A stretch of DNA of 64,000 bases. Origin: an uncultured Mollicutes bacterium. Lineage in GTDB: Bacteria; Bacillota_I; Bacilli_A; ML615J-28; CAG-313. Below are positions 55,753 through 64,000 of the stretch, in pieces. The stretch covers positions 1 through 64,000 of the forward strand of contig URLJ01000004.1 in the NCBI GenBank assembly GCA_900548675.1. Direction: 5' to 3'. The translations under genes were made by a program, and so were the position numbers. Every line of letters starts with the position of its first letter. Position 1 is the first letter of the stretch. The notes beneath the pieces were generated by a model, which was not told the DNA's origin, ran no database searches, and worked only from the letters and a program-made list of their open reading frames with translations.

Positions 55753-57216
55753 ATGGAAGGCAAAAAAATAGCAATTATCGCATCGGAATGTCAACCTTTC
55801 TTTGCATCAGGTGGACTAGGAGATGTTGTAGGTTCTTTACCAAAAAGAATTATTAAATTAGCCAATGATAAGGCTACTGACCCAAATCAAATTGTTGTCA
55901 TATTACCACTTTATTCAAAAATAGCTCATGATTATCGTAACAAACTTGTTTACGTTTCACAACATGTCGTTACACTTGCATGGCGTAAACAATATTGTGG
56001 TGTTTTCAAGTATGTTGATAAGGGTGTAACATATTATTTTTTAGATAACGAATACTATTTTAAACGTCATAATTTTTATGGTTATTTTGATGATGGAGAA
56101 CGTTTCGCCTTCTTCTGTAAAGCTGCCATCGATACGCTTTTATATTTAGGTTTTATTCCTGATATTATTCATGTTCATGATTGGCAAACAGGATTAGTAC
56201 CAGTATATCTGCGTACAAACTATTTTGGCAATATCGCTTTAAAAGATGTTAAAACGATTTTCACAATTCATAATATTGAATATCAAGGTCAATATGCTTT
56301 AGATGATGATATAATTGAAGATGTTTTTGGTATTAGTCATAATAATGCTTACTTATTAGAGTATAAGGGTTGCTTAAATATTATGAAAGCTGCAATGGAG
56401 TGTGCAAATTATGTAACGACAGTTAGTCCTACATATGCCAAAGAAATCCAAACTCCTGAATATGCTCATGGTTTAGATTTTGAAATTAGAAGAATTGTTG
56501 AAGAAGGAAAATTAAGAGGGATCTTAAATGGTATTGATAAAAACTTCTACAATCCTGCTAAAGACAATGCCCTTTTTGAAAAATATGATAAGAAAACTTT
56601 TGAAAAGAAGGCTATAAATAAAATTCGTCTTCAAGAAATGTTAAACTTGCCGGTTGATGAAAATATTCCGATGATAGGAATGGTAACGCGACTTGTTAAA
56701 CATAAGGGATTGGAACTAGTAAAAGCTGCTTTTGAACGCCTTATGAGTGAAAAAGTTCAACTAGTTATTTTAGGAACAGGAGACCCTCAATACGAAGGTT
56801 TCTTCAAAGATATGGAATATAAATATGGATCTAAATTAAGAGTTATTATTGCTTTTAATCAAGATTTATCACGTAAAATATATGCTGCATCCGATATTTT
56901 CTTAATGCCATCTGCTTCAGAACCATGCGGTTTGTCACAGATGATTGCTTCTAGATATGGAAGCATTCCACTTGTAAGAAGAACAGGTGGTCTAACTGAT
57001 AGTATTGTTGACTTTACAGTTGAAAAAGGTAATGGCTATACATTTGATCATATGAGCGCTGATGAAATGTTAATGGTTATTAGACGAGCATTAAGTGATT
57101 ATCGAAATGCTGATGAATGGAAAAAGAAAATTGGTAGAGTAATGAGCGTTGATTTTGGTTGGACTGGTTCTGCCAAAGTTTACTTAGCGATGTACGAAGA
57201 AATTTTAAACAAATAA
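55753..57216 (+). CDS. glgA: Glycogen synthase (ADP-glucose)
   Basis: 487 residues, GT5. N-terminal KIAIIASECQPFFASGGLGDVVGSLPK includes the KxGGL-type ADP-glucose loop (here ASGGL), HVHDWQTGLVP, and the C-terminal PSASEPCGLSQMIASRYGSIPLVRRTGGL signature. Elongates alpha-1,4-glucan. AAGGAGAAA precedes the ATG. Confidence 0.95.
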   Translation: MEGKKIAIIASECQPFFASGGLGDVVGSLPKRIIKLANDKATDPNQIVVILPLYSKIAHDYRNKLVYVSQHVVTLAWRKQYCGVFKYVDKGVTYYFLDNEYYFKRHNFYGYFDDGERFAFFCKAAIDTLLYLGFIPDIIHVHDWQTGLVPVYLRTNYFGNIALKDVKTIFTIHNIEYQGQYALDDDIIEDVFGISHNNAYLLEYKGCLNIMKAAMECANYVTTVSPTYAKEIQTPEYAHGLDFEIRRIVEEGKLRGILNGIDKNFYNPAKDNALFEKYDKKTFEKKAINKIRLQEMLNLPVDENIPMIGMVTRLVKHKGLELVKAAFERLMSEKVQLVILGTGDPQYEGFFKDMEYKYGSKLRVIIAFNQDLSRKIYAASDIFLMPSASEPCGLSQMIASRYGSIPLVRRTGGLTDSIVDFTVEKGNGYTFDHMSADEMLMVIRRALSDYRNADEWKKKIGRVMSVDFGWTGSAKVYLAMYEEILNK

Positions 57217-57231
57217 AACTAAGGAGAGTTT

Positions 57232-59655
57232 ATGACAACACCACAGACAAAAGCCATAATAGAAGAAAAACTATCTTGCTATTATGGTGTTACTCCCCAT
57301 GATGCCTCAATGGAACAAATGTATAAAGCAGTAAGTATGACCATCTTGGATATACTCATGGAGAAAAAAAATCACAATAATCGTTTAATCCGTAAAATCG
57401 GTGCTAAACGTGTTTATTATTTATGTATGGAGTTTTTAGTTGGTAGATCTCTAAAAACAAATTTATACAATTTAGGACTTGTAGATACTTATAGTAAAGT
57501 TTTAAAAGAATATGGCATAAAATTAGAAGATTTATACGAACAAGAGCCCGATGCCGGTCTTGGTAATGGTGGATTAGGCCGTTTAGCCGCATGTTTTATG
57601 GATTCTTGTGCTGCTTTGTCGTATCCTGCATATGGTTTTTCGATAAGATATGAATACGGTTTGTTTAAACAAAAAATCGTTGATGGTTGGCAAACCGAGA
57701 TGCCAGATATTTGGCTACCTGGTGGAGAGGTATGGTTAATCCCAAGAAGTGATCGTTCTTTAAAGGTTCGTTTTGATGGCTATGTTACAGAGCATTTTGA
57801 AAATGGTAAACTAAAAATTGATTATCATGATTACTCAGAAGTAGAAGCAATGCCTTATGATATGTTAATATCTGGTGGCGGAAGTGAAGCTGTATCAACA
57901 TTAAGATTATGGCGAAGCCGAAGCTTATCAACTTTTGATATGAAATCATTCTCACAAGGTGATTATGCTAAAGCTGTCAAAGATGGATATGAAGCAGAAT
58001 TGATATCGAAGGTATTATATCCGTCAGATGATCATTATGAAGGAAAATCTCTACGTCTAAAACAGCAGTATTTTCTAGTTAGTGCTTCAATTCAAAACAT
58101 TCTATATGATCATGTCAAAAGATATAAAGACTTACACACCTTACCTGATAAGGCTGTCATACATATTAATGATACTCATCCAGCTTTGTGTATTCCAGAA
58201 ATGATGCGGATACTGATGGATGAATTTGAATTTGGTTGGGATGAAGCTTGGGATATTGTTACTAGAACAGTCGCTTATACCAATCATACCGTTTTAGTAG
58301 AAGCTTTGGAATGTTGGCAAGAAGATTTAATCGCCAGAAGATTACCGCGCATTTATGCAATAATAAAAGAAATTAATCGCCGTTTTACTACTGCTCTTTG
58401 GGACAGATACCCAGGAGATTGGAATAAAATAAACAGAATGGCTGTGATTTCTAACGGGCAAATAAAAATGGCTAATCTTAGTGTTATTGGCAGCTTCTCT
58501 GTTAATGGTGTATCAGCGTTACATAGCGATATCATTAAAAGAAGTATTTTTAAAGATTATTATGAACTCACACCTGACAAATTTACGAATGTTACAAATG
58601 GTATTGCTCATCGAAGATGGCTTTATCAATCCAATCCTCGTTTAAGCAAACTTTTAGATGATACGATTGGGCATGATTACTATTTAAAGGCATCAGCTCT
58701 TCAAAATTTCCGTAAGTTTGAAGATGATAAAAAAGTTTTAGATGAATTAGCTAAAATTAAACTTGCCAATAAAGAAGATTTTGCTAATGCAATTTATAAA
58801 AAACAAGGGGTTTTAATCAATCCAAATACGCGCTTTGATGTTCAAGTAAAACGACTACATGAATATAAACGCCAACTTTTAAATGTTCTCAAAATAATAC
58901 ATTTATATAATTTACTATCAGAGAATCCCAATATTGATATAACCCCACAAACCTTTATTTTTGGTGCCAAGGCTGCACCAGGTTATTATATCGCCAAAGA
59001 AATCATTGAGTTAATATGTAAAATTAGCGAGGATATAAATCATCATCCTGAAATAAAAGCTAAACTTAATGTTGTTTTTGTCGAAGATTATTGTGTTACA
59101 TTAGCTGAAAAACTAATGCCTGCATCTGAGATTAGTGAACAAATATCTCTTGCTGGAAAAGAAGCTAGTGGAACAGGAAATATGAAATTTATGATTAATG
59201 GTGCTGTTACAATCGGTACTATGGATGGTGCTAACGTTGAAATATGCGATGCGGTAGGAACGGACAATATCTTTATTTTTGGAATGACCGCTAGTGAAGT
59301 AAATGATTTATGGAAAAAAGGTTATAATTCAACATACTATTATAATAATAGTAAAGTTCTTCATGATATTATTGCAACTTTAAAGAGAGGATTTGCTGGT
59401 AAGAGTTTTGAGAATATCGCAAATTATTTACTCACTAATAGAGGTGTAGCGGACCAATATATGTGTCTTGCTGACTTCGATTCTTATTTAGAGGCTCATA
59501 ATAAAATGGATGAAGTTTATCGTGATAAATATGCCTTTAATAAAATGTCATTAATCAATATATCAGAAGCAGGTCGCTTTGCAGCTGACAGAAGTATAAG
59601 CGAGTATGCTACTAAAATATGGGGATTAAAACAAGTAAAACCTGATACTAAATAA
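57232..59655 (+). CDS. glgP: Glycogen/maltodextrin phosphorylase
   Basis: 807 residues, GT35. Releases glucose 1-phosphate from glucan ends. MEFLVGRSLKTNLYNLG, GLGNGGLGRLAACFMDS, HINDTHPAL, and the PLP site EASGTGNMKFMINGAVTIGTMDGANVEI with the Schiff-base Lys are present. Last gene of the glycogen operon, allowing storage and retrieval from one transcript. Confidence 0.96.
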   Translation: MTTPQTKAIIEEKLSCYYGVTPHDASMEQMYKAVSMTILDILMEKKNHNNRLIRKIGAKRVYYLCMEFLVGRSLKTNLYNLGLVDTYSKVLKEYGIKLEDLYEQEPDAGLGNGGLGRLAACFMDSCAALSYPAYGFSIRYEYGLFKQKIVDGWQTEMPDIWLPGGEVWLIPRSDRSLKVRFDGYVTEHFENGKLKIDYHDYSEVEAMPYDMLISGGGSEAVSTLRLWRSRSLSTFDMKSFSQGDYAKAVKDGYEAELISKVLYPSDDHYEGKSLRLKQQYFLVSASIQNILYDHVKRYKDLHTLPDKAVIHINDTHPALCIPEMMRILMDEFEFGWDEAWDIVTRTVAYTNHTVLVEALECWQEDLIARRLPRIYAIIKEINRRFTTALWDRYPGDWNKINRMAVISNGQIKMANLSVIGSFSVNGVSALHSDIIKRSIFKDYYELTPDKFTNVTNGIAHRRWLYQSNPRLSKLLDDTIGHDYYLKASALQNFRKFEDDKKVLDELAKIKLANKEDFANAIYKKQGVLINPNTRFDVQVKRLHEYKRQLLNVLKIIHLYNLLSENPNIDITPQTFIFGAKAAPGYYIAKEIIELICKISEDINHHPEIKAKLNVVFVEDYCVTLAEKLMPASEISEQISLAGKEASGTGNMKFMINGAVTIGTMDGANVEICDAVGTDNIFIFGMTASEVNDLWKKGYNSTYYYNNSKVLHDIIATLKRGFAGKSFENIANYLLTNRGVADQYMCLADFDSYLEAHNKMDEVYRDKYAFNKMSLINISEAGRFAADRSISEYATKIWGLKQVKPDTK

Positions 59656-59673
59656 AAAATTTAAGTATAATAA

Positions 59674-59702
59674 TTTACAATTATGTCGAAAAATAGTATA
59701 AT
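59674..59702 (+). promoter_or_regulatory. Promoter of pfkA
   Basis: TTTACA (59674-59679), 17-bp spacer, TATAAT (59697-59702), leaving a leader of about 75 bases. Confidence 0.75.
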
Positions 59703-59783
59703 ATACTAAGTGAATTTTAGACAAAATAAAAAAAATTCAAGTATTATATAAAAATAGTCTAGTAACAAGGGAGAAATATTACC

Positions 59784-60749
59784 ATGATTAAGAAAATTGG
59801 AGTTTTAACTTCTGGTGGCGATGCCCCAGGTATGAATGCAGCAATCCGTGCAGTTGTTAGAGCCGCAAGAGTAAATGGCTTAGATGTTTATGGTATCCGT
59901 GATGGTTATCGTGGACTTTGCGAAGGTGGAGAAAATTTTGAATTAATGAGCCGTAAATCAGTAACAGATATTATTGCACGTGGTGGTACAATATTAGGAT
60001 CAGCTCGTTTACCAGAATTTGTACAAGATGAATATCGTGACAAAGCTATTCAAAACTTAAAAGATTTTGGTATAGATACCCTAATAGTTATCGGCGGTGA
60101 TGGTACGTATCATGGCGCTTTACGTCTTAAAAATGCTGGAGTTAATGTAATTTGCCTTCCAGGAACAATAGATAATGACATAGCAGGAACAGATTTTACA
60201 ATCGGTTTTGACACATGTGTTAATACCGTTGTTGAAGCTATTGACCGTCTACGTGATACGTGTGGTTCACACGAAAGATGCGCAGTTGTTGAAGTAATGG
60301 GTCGCTATTGTGGCGATATCGCAAAAGCAGCTGGTCTTGCAACAGGGGCAGAATTCGTAATTACTAGTGAATCTGGTCTAGATTTAGAATATGTTCTTGA
60401 AAAAACAAAAGATTATAAGTTACATAGTAAAAGACACCCTATCATCATTGTTACAGAACATATTACCGATGTACATGATTTAGCCGCTAAAATAGAAGAT
60501 TATTCTGGATTTGAAACAAGAGCTACAATTTTAGGCCATATTCAAAGAGGTGGCAAACCTTCAGCTCAAGATCGTATTTTAGCATCACGTTTAGGACTTG
60601 CAGCAGTAGAAGCAGCTTTAGATGATAATTGTGGTGTATGTATGGGCATAATTTCAAATCAAATAGTCGCAATTCCAATTGAAGAAGTTCTAAATTCTAA
60701 GAAGGATGTATTTAAGAATTTCGAACGTTCAATTGTAACTTTATCATAA
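59784..60749 (+). CDS. pfkA: ATP-dependent 6-phosphofructokinase
   Basis: 321 residues; phosphorylates fructose 6-phosphate, the control point of glycolysis. GVLTSGGDAPGMNAAIRAVVR, IGGDGTYHGALRL (GGDGT with Gly at the ATP/PPi selectivity site means ATP use), GTIDNDIAGTD with catalytic Asp, VEVMGRYCGDIA and GHIQRGGKPSAQDR. Own promoter and terminator. Confidence 0.97.
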   Translation: MIKKIGVLTSGGDAPGMNAAIRAVVRAARVNGLDVYGIRDGYRGLCEGGENFELMSRKSVTDIIARGGTILGSARLPEFVQDEYRDKAIQNLKDFGIDTLIVIGGDGTYHGALRLKNAGVNVICLPGTIDNDIAGTDFTIGFDTCVNTVVEAIDRLRDTCGSHERCAVVEVMGRYCGDIAKAAGLATGAEFVITSESGLDLEYVLEKTKDYKLHSKRHPIIIVTEHITDVHDLAAKIEDYSGFETRATILGHIQRGGKPSAQDRILASRLGLAAVEAALDDNCGVCMGIISNQIVAIPIEEVLNSKKDVFKNFERSIVTLS

Positions 60750-60755
60750 AATAAT

Positions 60756-60807
60756 AAAAACTCTACTTAAAGGTTAACAAACTATTTATGTAGAGTTTTT
60801 CTTTTTT
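60756..60807 (+). terminator. Terminator after pfkA
   Basis: AAAAACTCTAC, AT-rich loop, GTAGAGTTTTT followed by CTTTTTT. Confidence 0.85.
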
Positions 60808-60879
60808 CGCCTAATTTTTCCATAAGGCCTTTATATAATAAGAGTATAACTTATATAATATGAAGGTAGATTGTAGAAT

Positions 60880-62958
60880 ATGAAAAAAATAGTTTTATTT
60901 TTAATAAAAATAATTTTAGTAATTGTATTAAGCGCATTCTTGGTAAAAATACCTGAAACAGAGGCCGCAAGTTCAAAAGTTAGGGTAAACTTTATTTTTG
61001 AAAAAAAGAAAGTATTAAAGAGTGAAGAATTTACATTAACAATCGCTTTAAGTAATTACCAAGATTTAGCTTCAGCACAATTGTTTATTAAAACTGATAA
61101 GAATAAAGTAATTACTACTGTTGAGGAATCTCCTTATACGATTGATGAAGCTAATGCCATCTTTAAAAAAGAAGAAATAGCGATTAATGATAAAAATGAT
61201 ACAATAGCACGCTTTAGTGTATATGCTAAAAATACAAGTGGCTATAATACTTCATCCTATAATCAGCTTGCAAAAATTTCCTTTAGATCATTAGGAAACT
61301 ACACAGATATAAGTGATTTTTTTAAAAGTGAAAGTTGGAATTACGGATATGGAACAAAAATTTATTTATACAATTGTGATATGGAAGTAATGGATTGTGA
61401 TATCAAATATGTAGAAGAAATTAATGTAAAATGGGATACACCATCGTATGAAATAAATTATGGCGACGAAATACCCAAATTTCAAAATGATATAAAAGTA
61501 ATAAATCGTAATAGCGATGAATACCGCATAGATAATATTACGTCAAAAGAAGATTTTAATATAGAAAGCTTAGGCACAGGTTTTTTAAAAGTTAAAGTAT
61601 TTGATATTCTGACTAATTCAACGTATTATTTTGTAAAAAACATTACGGTTGTAGATAACATACCGCCAACAATTGAATATAATCTCACCGAATGGGATAT
61701 TAAAGATGTTGATGTTAAAAATGAGAATTTTAATTATGTAAAAGTGTTTGATAATTATGATAAAAACATTACAGCCATTCGTCAGTATTATAATAACAAT
61801 ATGGAATTAATAGCGTCTATCGATGATTTTAAAACATACTTAGAAACTAATCAAAAAGCTTTCATAATCTATACAGCTATAGATTCTTCGGGTAATGAGG
61901 CTATACCAGTTACAGTTACGATAAATATTATAGATACAACACCGCCGGTCGTTAACACGGTTGATGCCATTAAAGTAAAGGATTTAGAACTTGATGATTT
62001 TGAATTAGAGAAAGCTCTTAAACTTACTGATAAATATGATGATAATCCGCGCTTAATATTAAAAATTTTAAATAAAAAGAATGAAGACGTGATTGATTAT
62101 AAGGAAGTACTTAAAAATGAGTATACCTGTACTATTCAATATTTCGGCAAAGATGCTAATGGTAATGAATCAGACGTAAAAACAGTAACAATAACCTTAA
62201 TCGACACAATTTCTCCTACTATTCATGGAGTAACTGATATTGAAATTACTGACGTCGAATTATTAGAAATTATTGAAAAGAAAAATAATGGTAATTATTT
62301 GTTTGAAAATGGTATCAAAACGAAAGACAATTTTAAAAACGAAATATATCTACATAAGTACTATTATTTAGAGGATAATAGTGAAATGCTGTTATGGGAA
62401 GATTTTATCAAAGGGCTTTTTGAAAAAGGAACAGGTATTATTTATTATCAAGCGATGGATGGTGCGGGAAACACGAGTGAAAAAATACCTCAAAAAATAT
62501 CTGTAAAAGATATAACACCTCCGGTTATTACATTAAAAAATATTGAAAATGGGAAAAAATATTTTGGAATATCAAAATTAGAATACATGGTAACTGATAA
62601 TAGATCTTCCAAAATAAGTGTTTTAGTTTATTTGAATGATAAAGAATATCAAGAAGAACCTATTCAAAATGTTGGAGAATACAAACTTTTGATAATCGCT
62701 GAAGATGATGCTGGAAATAAGACGGAGTTGTCATGTAACTTTAGTATTATAAAAGACAATCTCATCAGTTGCGGCGATGATATCGAATGTTATTCAAGAA
62801 ATTATACGGAAATAATTATTGCTTCCGTAATTATTCTATCGCTTGCGGCTGTCATAATTACTTTTAATATTATAAATAGAATTCATAAGAAGAAAATAAA
62901 GAATAAGAATAAAGGTAAAGATAAAGATGCAGATGGTGAAATAATAGACCTTGAATAA
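60880..62958 (+). CDS. Surface protein with cohesin-like and Ig-like modules
   Basis: 692 residues. Signal peptide (to about residue 30, ...KIPETEAAS), then a cohesin-like beta domain (SKVRVNFIFEKKKVLKSEEFTL, LASAQLFIKTD, LAKISFRSLG), then at least four Ig-like DUF5011/HYR-type modules each opening near IxDTxPP or ITPPVI (about 265, 350, 440, 540). A membrane helix (IIIASVIILSLAAVIITF) and a basic tail (IHKKKIKNKNKGKDKD) anchor it. Probably adhesive or carbohydrate-associated; no catalytic motif. Its topology resembles the glycosidase at 1.9-4.0 kb. Confidence 0.85.
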   Translation: MKKIVLFLIKIILVIVLSAFLVKIPETEAASSKVRVNFIFEKKKVLKSEEFTLTIALSNYQDLASAQLFIKTDKNKVITTVEESPYTIDEANAIFKKEEIAINDKNDTIARFSVYAKNTSGYNTSSYNQLAKISFRSLGNYTDISDFFKSESWNYGYGTKIYLYNCDMEVMDCDIKYVEEINVKWDTPSYEINYGDEIPKFQNDIKVINRNSDEYRIDNITSKEDFNIESLGTGFLKVKVFDILTNSTYYFVKNITVVDNIPPTIEYNLTEWDIKDVDVKNENFNYVKVFDNYDKNITAIRQYYNNNMELIASIDDFKTYLETNQKAFIIYTAIDSSGNEAIPVTVTINIIDTTPPVVNTVDAIKVKDLELDDFELEKALKLTDKYDDNPRLILKILNKKNEDVIDYKEVLKNEYTCTIQYFGKDANGNESDVKTVTITLIDTISPTIHGVTDIEITDVELLEIIEKKNNGNYLFENGIKTKDNFKNEIYLHKYYYLEDNSEMLLWEDFIKGLFEKGTGIIYYQAMDGAGNTSEKIPQKISVKDITPPVITLKNIENGKKYFGISKLEYMVTDNRSSKISVLVYLNDKEYQEEPIQNVGEYKLLIIAEDDAGNKTELSCNFSIIKDNLISCGDDIECYSRNYTEIIIASVIILSLAAVIITFNIINRIHKKKIKNKNKGKDKDADGEIIDLE

Positions 62959-62989
62959 AAGACTATTTTAAAAATATAAGGACAATAAA

Positions 62990-63042
62990 AAATACTTCTA
63001 GGGTAACATCGTATTTTAATGATGGCAACTCTAGAAGTATTT
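62990..63042. terminator. Bidirectional terminator between convergent genes
   Basis: AAATACTTCTAG (62990-63001) pairs exactly with CTAGAAGTATTT (63031-63042); A-runs and T-runs on the flanks serve both the surface protein and the sigma factor gene. Confidence 0.8.
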
Positions 63043-63055
63043 ATTTTATTTAAAC

Positions 63056-63736
63056 TTATTTTTTCTTTTCATCAAGAGCTAAATAAAGCTTCGTTAAAGC
63101 TCTTTTTTCAATTCGTGAAACATAACTGCGGCTTATTTTTAATGATTTGGCAATCTCGCGTTGAGTTTCTATAAAGTAATCATTTAAACCAAAACGTCGA
63201 CTAATTATTTCCAATTCTCGTTCATTTAGTGTTTTAAGAGCTTCAGATAATCGGTTATTGTGTTCTTCCAATAACATTTTATCAACGGTACCAAGCGATG
63301 GGTCCTCGATTATGTCACAAAGTCTAATTTCATTTCCGTCCTTGTCTTCACCAATAGGAGCATATAATGAAGTCGTTTCTCTTCTTTTTTTATTACTTCT
63401 TAAATGCATTAAAATTTCATTTTCAATACATCGTGCCGCGTATGTCGCGAGTTTTGTATTTGATGAAAAGTTATATGTGTCGATAGCTTTAATTAAACCA
63501 AAAGCGCCAATTGACAATAAATCATCGCGATCTTCTTTAGTATTTTCATACTTTTTAACTATGTGCGCCACTAATCTTAAATTATGTTCAATAAGTTCAT
63601 CACGTGCGGTAAAATCTCTTTTTTCCCAAGCTTTAAGTAAAGCTGCTTCTTCCTCGGGGGAAAGGATTTCAGGAAAACTTTGAGAGTTAATGGCACCGAT
63701 AAGTGGTAACAAAAATAGTGATAGTAAACTAAACAT
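63056..63736 (-). CDS. sigK: Sporulation-type sigma factor, SigK-like
   Basis: 226 residues, sigma-70 family regions 2-4. ARDELIEHNLRLVAHIVKKYENT...DDLLSIGAFGLIKAIDTYN...KLATYAARCIENEILMHLRS is almost the textbook SigK/SigE region 2, and TQREIAKSLKISRSYVSRIEKRAL the region 4 HTH. The hydrophobic N terminus (MFSLLSLFLLPLIGAINSQSFPE) looks like the pro-sequence that SpoIVFB removes from pro-SigK. Start 63736 follows GAGGAATTC; ATG 63748 overlaps that site. It suggests sporulation, or a retained relic. Confidence 0.9.
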   Translation of the reverse strand: MFSLLSLFLLPLIGAINSQSFPEILSPEEEAALLKAWEKRDFTARDELIEHNLRLVAHIVKKYENTKEDRDDLLSIGAFGLIKAIDTYNFSSNTKLATYAARCIENEILMHLRSNKKRRETTSLYAPIGEDKDGNEIRLCDIIEDPSLGTVDKMLLEEHNNRLSEALKTLNERELEIISRRFGLNDYFIETQREIAKSLKISRSYVSRIEKRALTKLYLALDEKKK

Positions 63737-63768
63737 TGAATTCCTCATTTCTAATATAGGTATTTGAT

Positions 63769-63796
63769 AGACAAAAAAAGAAAAATTTAGTATAAT
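63769..63796 (+). promoter_or_regulatory. Promoter of the yqeG-like gene
   Basis: TAGACA (63769-63774), 16-bp spacer, TATAAT (63791-63796). Confidence 0.6.
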
Positions 63797-63828
63797 ACTA
63801 TAGATGAAAGCTATTAATGGAGGTGCTT

Positions 63829-64000
63829 ATGATTTATCTACCAACATACGTCATAAAAAGTGTTTATGATATTGATTTCGCTAAATTATATGCTGAAGGT
63901 AAGCGAATTATACTATCAGACTTAGATAATACATTAGCATCATATGCTGAAAAAAGACCATCTTTAAGGTTAAAAGAACTCTATCAAGAAATTATAAAAT
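63829..64000 (+). CDS. YqeG-family HAD IIIA phosphatase (partial)
   Basis: The first 57 codons are in the window. MIYLPTYVIKSVYDIDFAKLYAEG then RIILSDLDNTLASY, where SDLDNTL is HAD motif I; this matches YqeG/GEP4-type phosphatases (phosphatidylglycerophosphate phosphatase in yeast; in Firmicutes next to yqeH). The rest lies beyond the window. ATG 63829 follows GGAGGTG. Confidence 0.88.
   Translation, partial: MIYLPTYVIKSVYDIDFAKLYAEGKRIILSDLDNTLASYAEKRPSLRLKELYQEIIK

Overview
The window reads as chromosome of a low-GC, gut-type anaerobic Firmicute, probably on the Erysipelotrichia/uncultured-Mollicutes (RF39-like) side of the Bacilli. Pointers are the very AT-rich sequence, Bacillus-type Shine-Dalgarno sites (GAGGTGA), near-consensus TTGACA-17-TATAAT promoters, Firmicutes gene orders (hpf-secA-prfB, ftsY-ylxM-ffh, glgBCDAP), a sporulation-type sigma factor and an oxygen-defence cassette. 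TGA is a stop codon here: several genes end in TGA and release factor 2 is encoded. The lineage is an inference from gene content, not a phylogeny.

Layout. 0.1-5.3 kb: ispH (-), efp, a secreted phosphodiester glycosidase and an aminotransferase. 5.38-5.83 kb: five tRNA genes (Leu, Asp, Arg, Pro, Gly) with two promoters. 5.85-12.2 kb: an accessory island of clearly different base and codon use. It holds an excisionase-like protein, a large serine recombinase without a normal start codon, a Fur/PerR regulator, a high-molecular-weight rubredoxin joined in frame to rubrerythrin, a flavodiiron protein, a superoxide reductase, a rubredoxin, and gene remnants. A ~20-bp-period repeat array lies near each end, and an 11-bp direct repeat inside two similar terminators brackets it. 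12.4-20.4 kb: DNA alkyl repair, a heterodimeric ABC exporter, a split chromate transporter, an MFS permease and a DUF2974 hydrolase. 20.5-28.1 kb: rpiB followed by a complete F1Fo ATP synthase operon (atpZ, I, B, E, F, H, A, G, D, C) whose c subunit carries a sodium-type ion site. 28.1-35.8 kb: small proteins, hpf, secA, prfB, a YitT protein, recX, and an FMN riboswitch controlling ribU. 35.9-44.5 kb: HAD phosphatase (-), a membrane protein overlapping an ftsK that lacks its membrane domain, signal peptidase, rbgA, rnhB, topA. 44.56-44.69 kb: an apparent stand-alone small RNA gene. 44.8-50.3 kb: ftsY, ylxM, ffh, divergent ruvA and ruvB, queA. 50.26-51.5 kb: an exact 4 x 20 bp tandem repeat and a lipoprotein. 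51.6-60.7 kb: glycogen operon glgBCDAP, then pfkA. 60.9-64 kb: a surface protein, a SigK-like sigma factor (-), and the start of a YqeG-type phosphatase.

How the parts fit. Glycogen synthesis and phosphorolysis feed glycolysis (pfkA). The ATP synthase probably couples to Na+. The SecA, SRP and signal peptidase genes supply export. The island adds reductive O2, superoxide and peroxide removal of the kind strict anaerobes use, and it looks laterally acquired next to the tRNA cluster. The observations most worth following are the island and its repeats, the Hrb-rubrerythrin fusion, the small RNA at 44.6 kb, the FtsK without membrane segments, and the recurrence of ~20-bp-period arrays.
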